DNA from: Pleodorina starrii
Taxonomy: Eukaryota > Chlorophyta > Chlorophyceae > Chlamydomonadales > Volvocaceae
DNA length: 64,000 bases
Assembly: GCA_030267565.1 (NCBI GenBank)
Contig: BRXU01000012.1
Location: 1,176,501-1,240,500, forward strand
Direction: 5' to 3'
Numbering within the stretch: the first letter of the stretch is position 1; every line of letters begins with the position of its first letter. Under the pieces are notes generated by a model. That model made no database searches. It saw only the letters and a program-made list of their open reading frames with translations, and was not told where the DNA came from. This document shows, piece by piece, positions 62,301-64,000 of this stretch. Position numbers and translations under genes: made by a program.

Positions 62301-64000
62301 GACCAAAGCAATTGCGCCACGCGCCGCCTGGGGAGGGGAGGGGACCGTTGGGCGCGGCGCCGCGCGGTTGGGCGCAGCGCGCCTCTGCAATCCGCAGGCT
62401 CGAGCTCTCCCCCTTCAGCTCGCCCCCCAGCTCCCCCCAGCCCGCCAGACCCCGCATCCCCGGCGCCCCGCAGTTCCACTCACCTCTGGCGGCATGTGCG
62501 ACACCGTTCCATGTATCCCCTGCCTCATCTCGTCCTCCCCGGGTGCCAGCACCATGGCCAACCCGAAGTCCGCCACCTTGGCGGTGAAGCCGTGAGGCCG
62601 GTCAGAGCTGACGTCGACCTTTTGGAGCAACACGTTCTCGGCCTGGGAGAGGAGTCCGGGGGTAGGGTGGGGTGCGGTGGGGGGCCGAAAGTAAGAATGC
62701 AGTAATTTTACCATCTGATAGCGAGGGCGGATGAGGGACAGATTCGATTCGTGGGGCAGAAGGGAGCAGGGAGAGAAGAGGATGGCGCCAAGTGCCAAGT
62801 TGAAGATCAGATACCGTTCACCCAGGGGAGCGGGAGAGGGAGCGGGACAGAGGAAAGCCGTTGGCAACAGGTTGGCAGGAGGTTGGCAGGGGCTTGCTTC
62901 AAGGGGCCGGGAGGAAGGGCGGGGCAGGGCCAAGCCGCATCACAACTCTGGGCCGGCCCATGCCTTTCAAGCGATGCGCCATGTTTAGAAGCACATGGGG
63001 TTGCCGAATGCGCGGCGTTCCGTCGCGCGTGTGAGCGGGTCGCGGGAGGGCCCAGCCGTCCACCAGCCGAATGAGGACTGGTCCAGCGCGCAACCACACG
63101 GCCACCTCAACCTCTGACTCACCCACCCTCTCTCTCGTCTTGGTGAGGTTACAGGTATGTTCTATTGTTATTAGTATTGCTGCTTTGCTGGGCTCCAGGT
63201 CCGCTCGCTAACGCCGTCTCCGTCCCTCCGCTGCGGTATCTTCTTTTTTTATCGCCCTGGCACCCCACCCCACCCTCGCACCCCACCAACCCACCTTGAG
63301 GTCGGCGTGGATTATCCTCAGTGCCGCCAGGTACTTCATTCCGTTGGCAATGTCCAGGGCCACCCGGTACAGCAGCGTTAGGCTCTCAGGGGAGGGGGAG
63401 GAAGGACTGTACCGGGAGGGGGGGGGCGGGGACGTGCACACCAGAGCACCGTGGGAGGGGGGAAAGTGGGGGGCAGGGGCAGGTCGTGAATCAAAGAGGG
63501 AAAGGAGGGTAGCGACTTTGGCATATGCGTGCCCAGGCAGCTAGATACCTGGAGACAGGCGCGGGTGTTGGAACAGGCAGTGGTGCAGGGAAGGGCAGTC
63601 AGTATTCTCGTGGCTTCGTTGGGCGGCTCCTGGCCCCAGCTACGAAGCAGCATTGTCAGCAGTCTGGGGATGCCGTCTCCACTGGGCCCTACCCTCCGCG
63701 GGAACTTGTTGCGCCCGTCGTTCGACGCAAGCCACCAGTCACCCCAAGCGAAGTTCGGTAACGATCGGGAGGCAGAAACTTCCAACGGTCATCCAAGACA
63801 ACTGCTTCTGCTCTCACAGCTTTTGCTTCTCCTCCAATAGCTGGTCCTGGTCCTGCATTTACTTGGTTGTTCAGGGGGGTGGTTGCTGCAACCCGTCCTA
63901 ACTTTGCACTGCACTTCAAAACCCTAAAACCCCAGCCTGCACCCACCCGACCCATGCCGCCAGTCCGTGTTTGCGCTTCCCCAGCGCGTCCTTGAGCGTG
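59361..64000 (-). CDS. Tyrosine-kinase-like (TKL) Ser/Thr protein kinase, 5'-partial
   Basis: Exons in transcript order: >64000-63947 (donor less sure), 63406-63295, 62642-62484, 62055-61978, 61453-61325, 60958-60863, 60275-59895, 59510-59361; internal phases agree. Visible domain parts: helix D (GTLKDAL-like), helix E with NGMKYLAALRIIHADLKAEN (HADLK, so not an RD kinase), VADFGLAMVL (DFG), GTVSHMPPE (APE equivalent), ATDVFSFGVVLWELYTT, and DPHHRPSFADVVERLRQLL. The N-lobe, glycine loop and any receptor part lie beyond the window. After the kinase domain come about 175 residues of low-complexity Gly/Ala/Ser sequence with no known motif, ending AAEESLS. TKL kinases of this type are numerous in volvocine algae; substrate unknown. 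Confidence 0.85.
60283..60325 (-). repeat. Short dispersed intronic motif, copy b
   Basis: On the minus strand CGCTAACGCCGTCTCCGCCC, CCGCTGCGGTGTCTTCTTTT, directly before the acceptor of the exon 60275-59895, so it forms that intron's polypyrimidine tract. Confidence 0.75.
63206..63253 (+). repeat. Short dispersed intronic motif CCGTCTCCG...CTGCGGTATC, copy a
   Basis: CGCTAACGCCGTCTCCGTCC, then CTCCGCTGCGGTATC and a T-run. Related copies: 60283-60325 (reverse), 9032-9069 (reverse), 7163-7193 (forward, diverged). It lies in a kinase intron, antisense to the gene. Confidence 0.7.

Overview
This window is nuclear DNA from a green alga of the volvocine (Chlamydomonas/Volvox) type. Genes are GC-rich and cut by many short GT-AG introns. 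The encoded proteins include a RACK1 of exactly the Chlamydomonas Cblp length (318 aa) and a plastid DnaK-type HSP70B with an algal transit peptide. TGTAA poly(A) signals follow several stops, and relics of LINE, Ty3/gypsy and tyrosine-recombinase elements lie between genes. The genus cannot be fixed from sequence alone. All gene models below were assembled by hand from conserved protein blocks, with splice phases checked.

Layout: (1) 1-4702 (+) RIO1 atypical kinase, 5' end outside the window. (2) 6049-9764 (-) makorin-type RING/C3H protein. (3) 10420-13419 (+) ribosomal protein eL21. (4) 16280-18068 (-) RACK1. (5) about 19835-22173 (-) organellar, probably mitochondrial, ribosomal protein uL16, 3' end unresolved. 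(6) 22.2-25.8 kb: repeat-rich intergenic DNA with an inverted pair of one repeat family and an orphan coding fragment. (7) 25794-34271 (+) NAA15, the auxiliary subunit of NatA, 15 exons. (8) 34.3-37.4 kb: more copies of the same repeat family. (9) 37463-42542 (+) a Crinkler/RHS-type gene (coiled coil, P-loop NTPase, nuclease-like C-terminus). (10) 42651-44727 (+) a 5'-truncated non-LTR retrotransposon between two identical 327-bp direct repeats. (11) 46101-51839 (-) HSP70B and 52170-54342 (+) S-adenosylmethionine synthetase, divergent across 330 bp. (12) 54.3-59.4 kb: intergenic with a tyrosine-recombinase relic. (13) 59361-64000 (-) TKL-type kinase, 5' end outside.

Most genes are housekeeping and concern making and managing proteins: 40S maturation (RIO1), ribosome parts (eL21, uL16), ribosome-bound factors (RACK1, NAA15), a chaperone, a ubiquitin ligase and methyl-donor supply. 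They are not an operon and I infer no joint regulation. The most unusual locus is 37.4-45.3 kb. There an apparently intact 13-exon Crinkler/RHS-like gene carries a young LINE insertion just past its stop codon. The insertion duplicated the last 73 codons, and the LINE protein tail carries a consensus PCNA-interacting (PIP) box. A second lead is a 142-bp element present in two adjacent introns of RIO1, which may be an intron-hosted small RNA.
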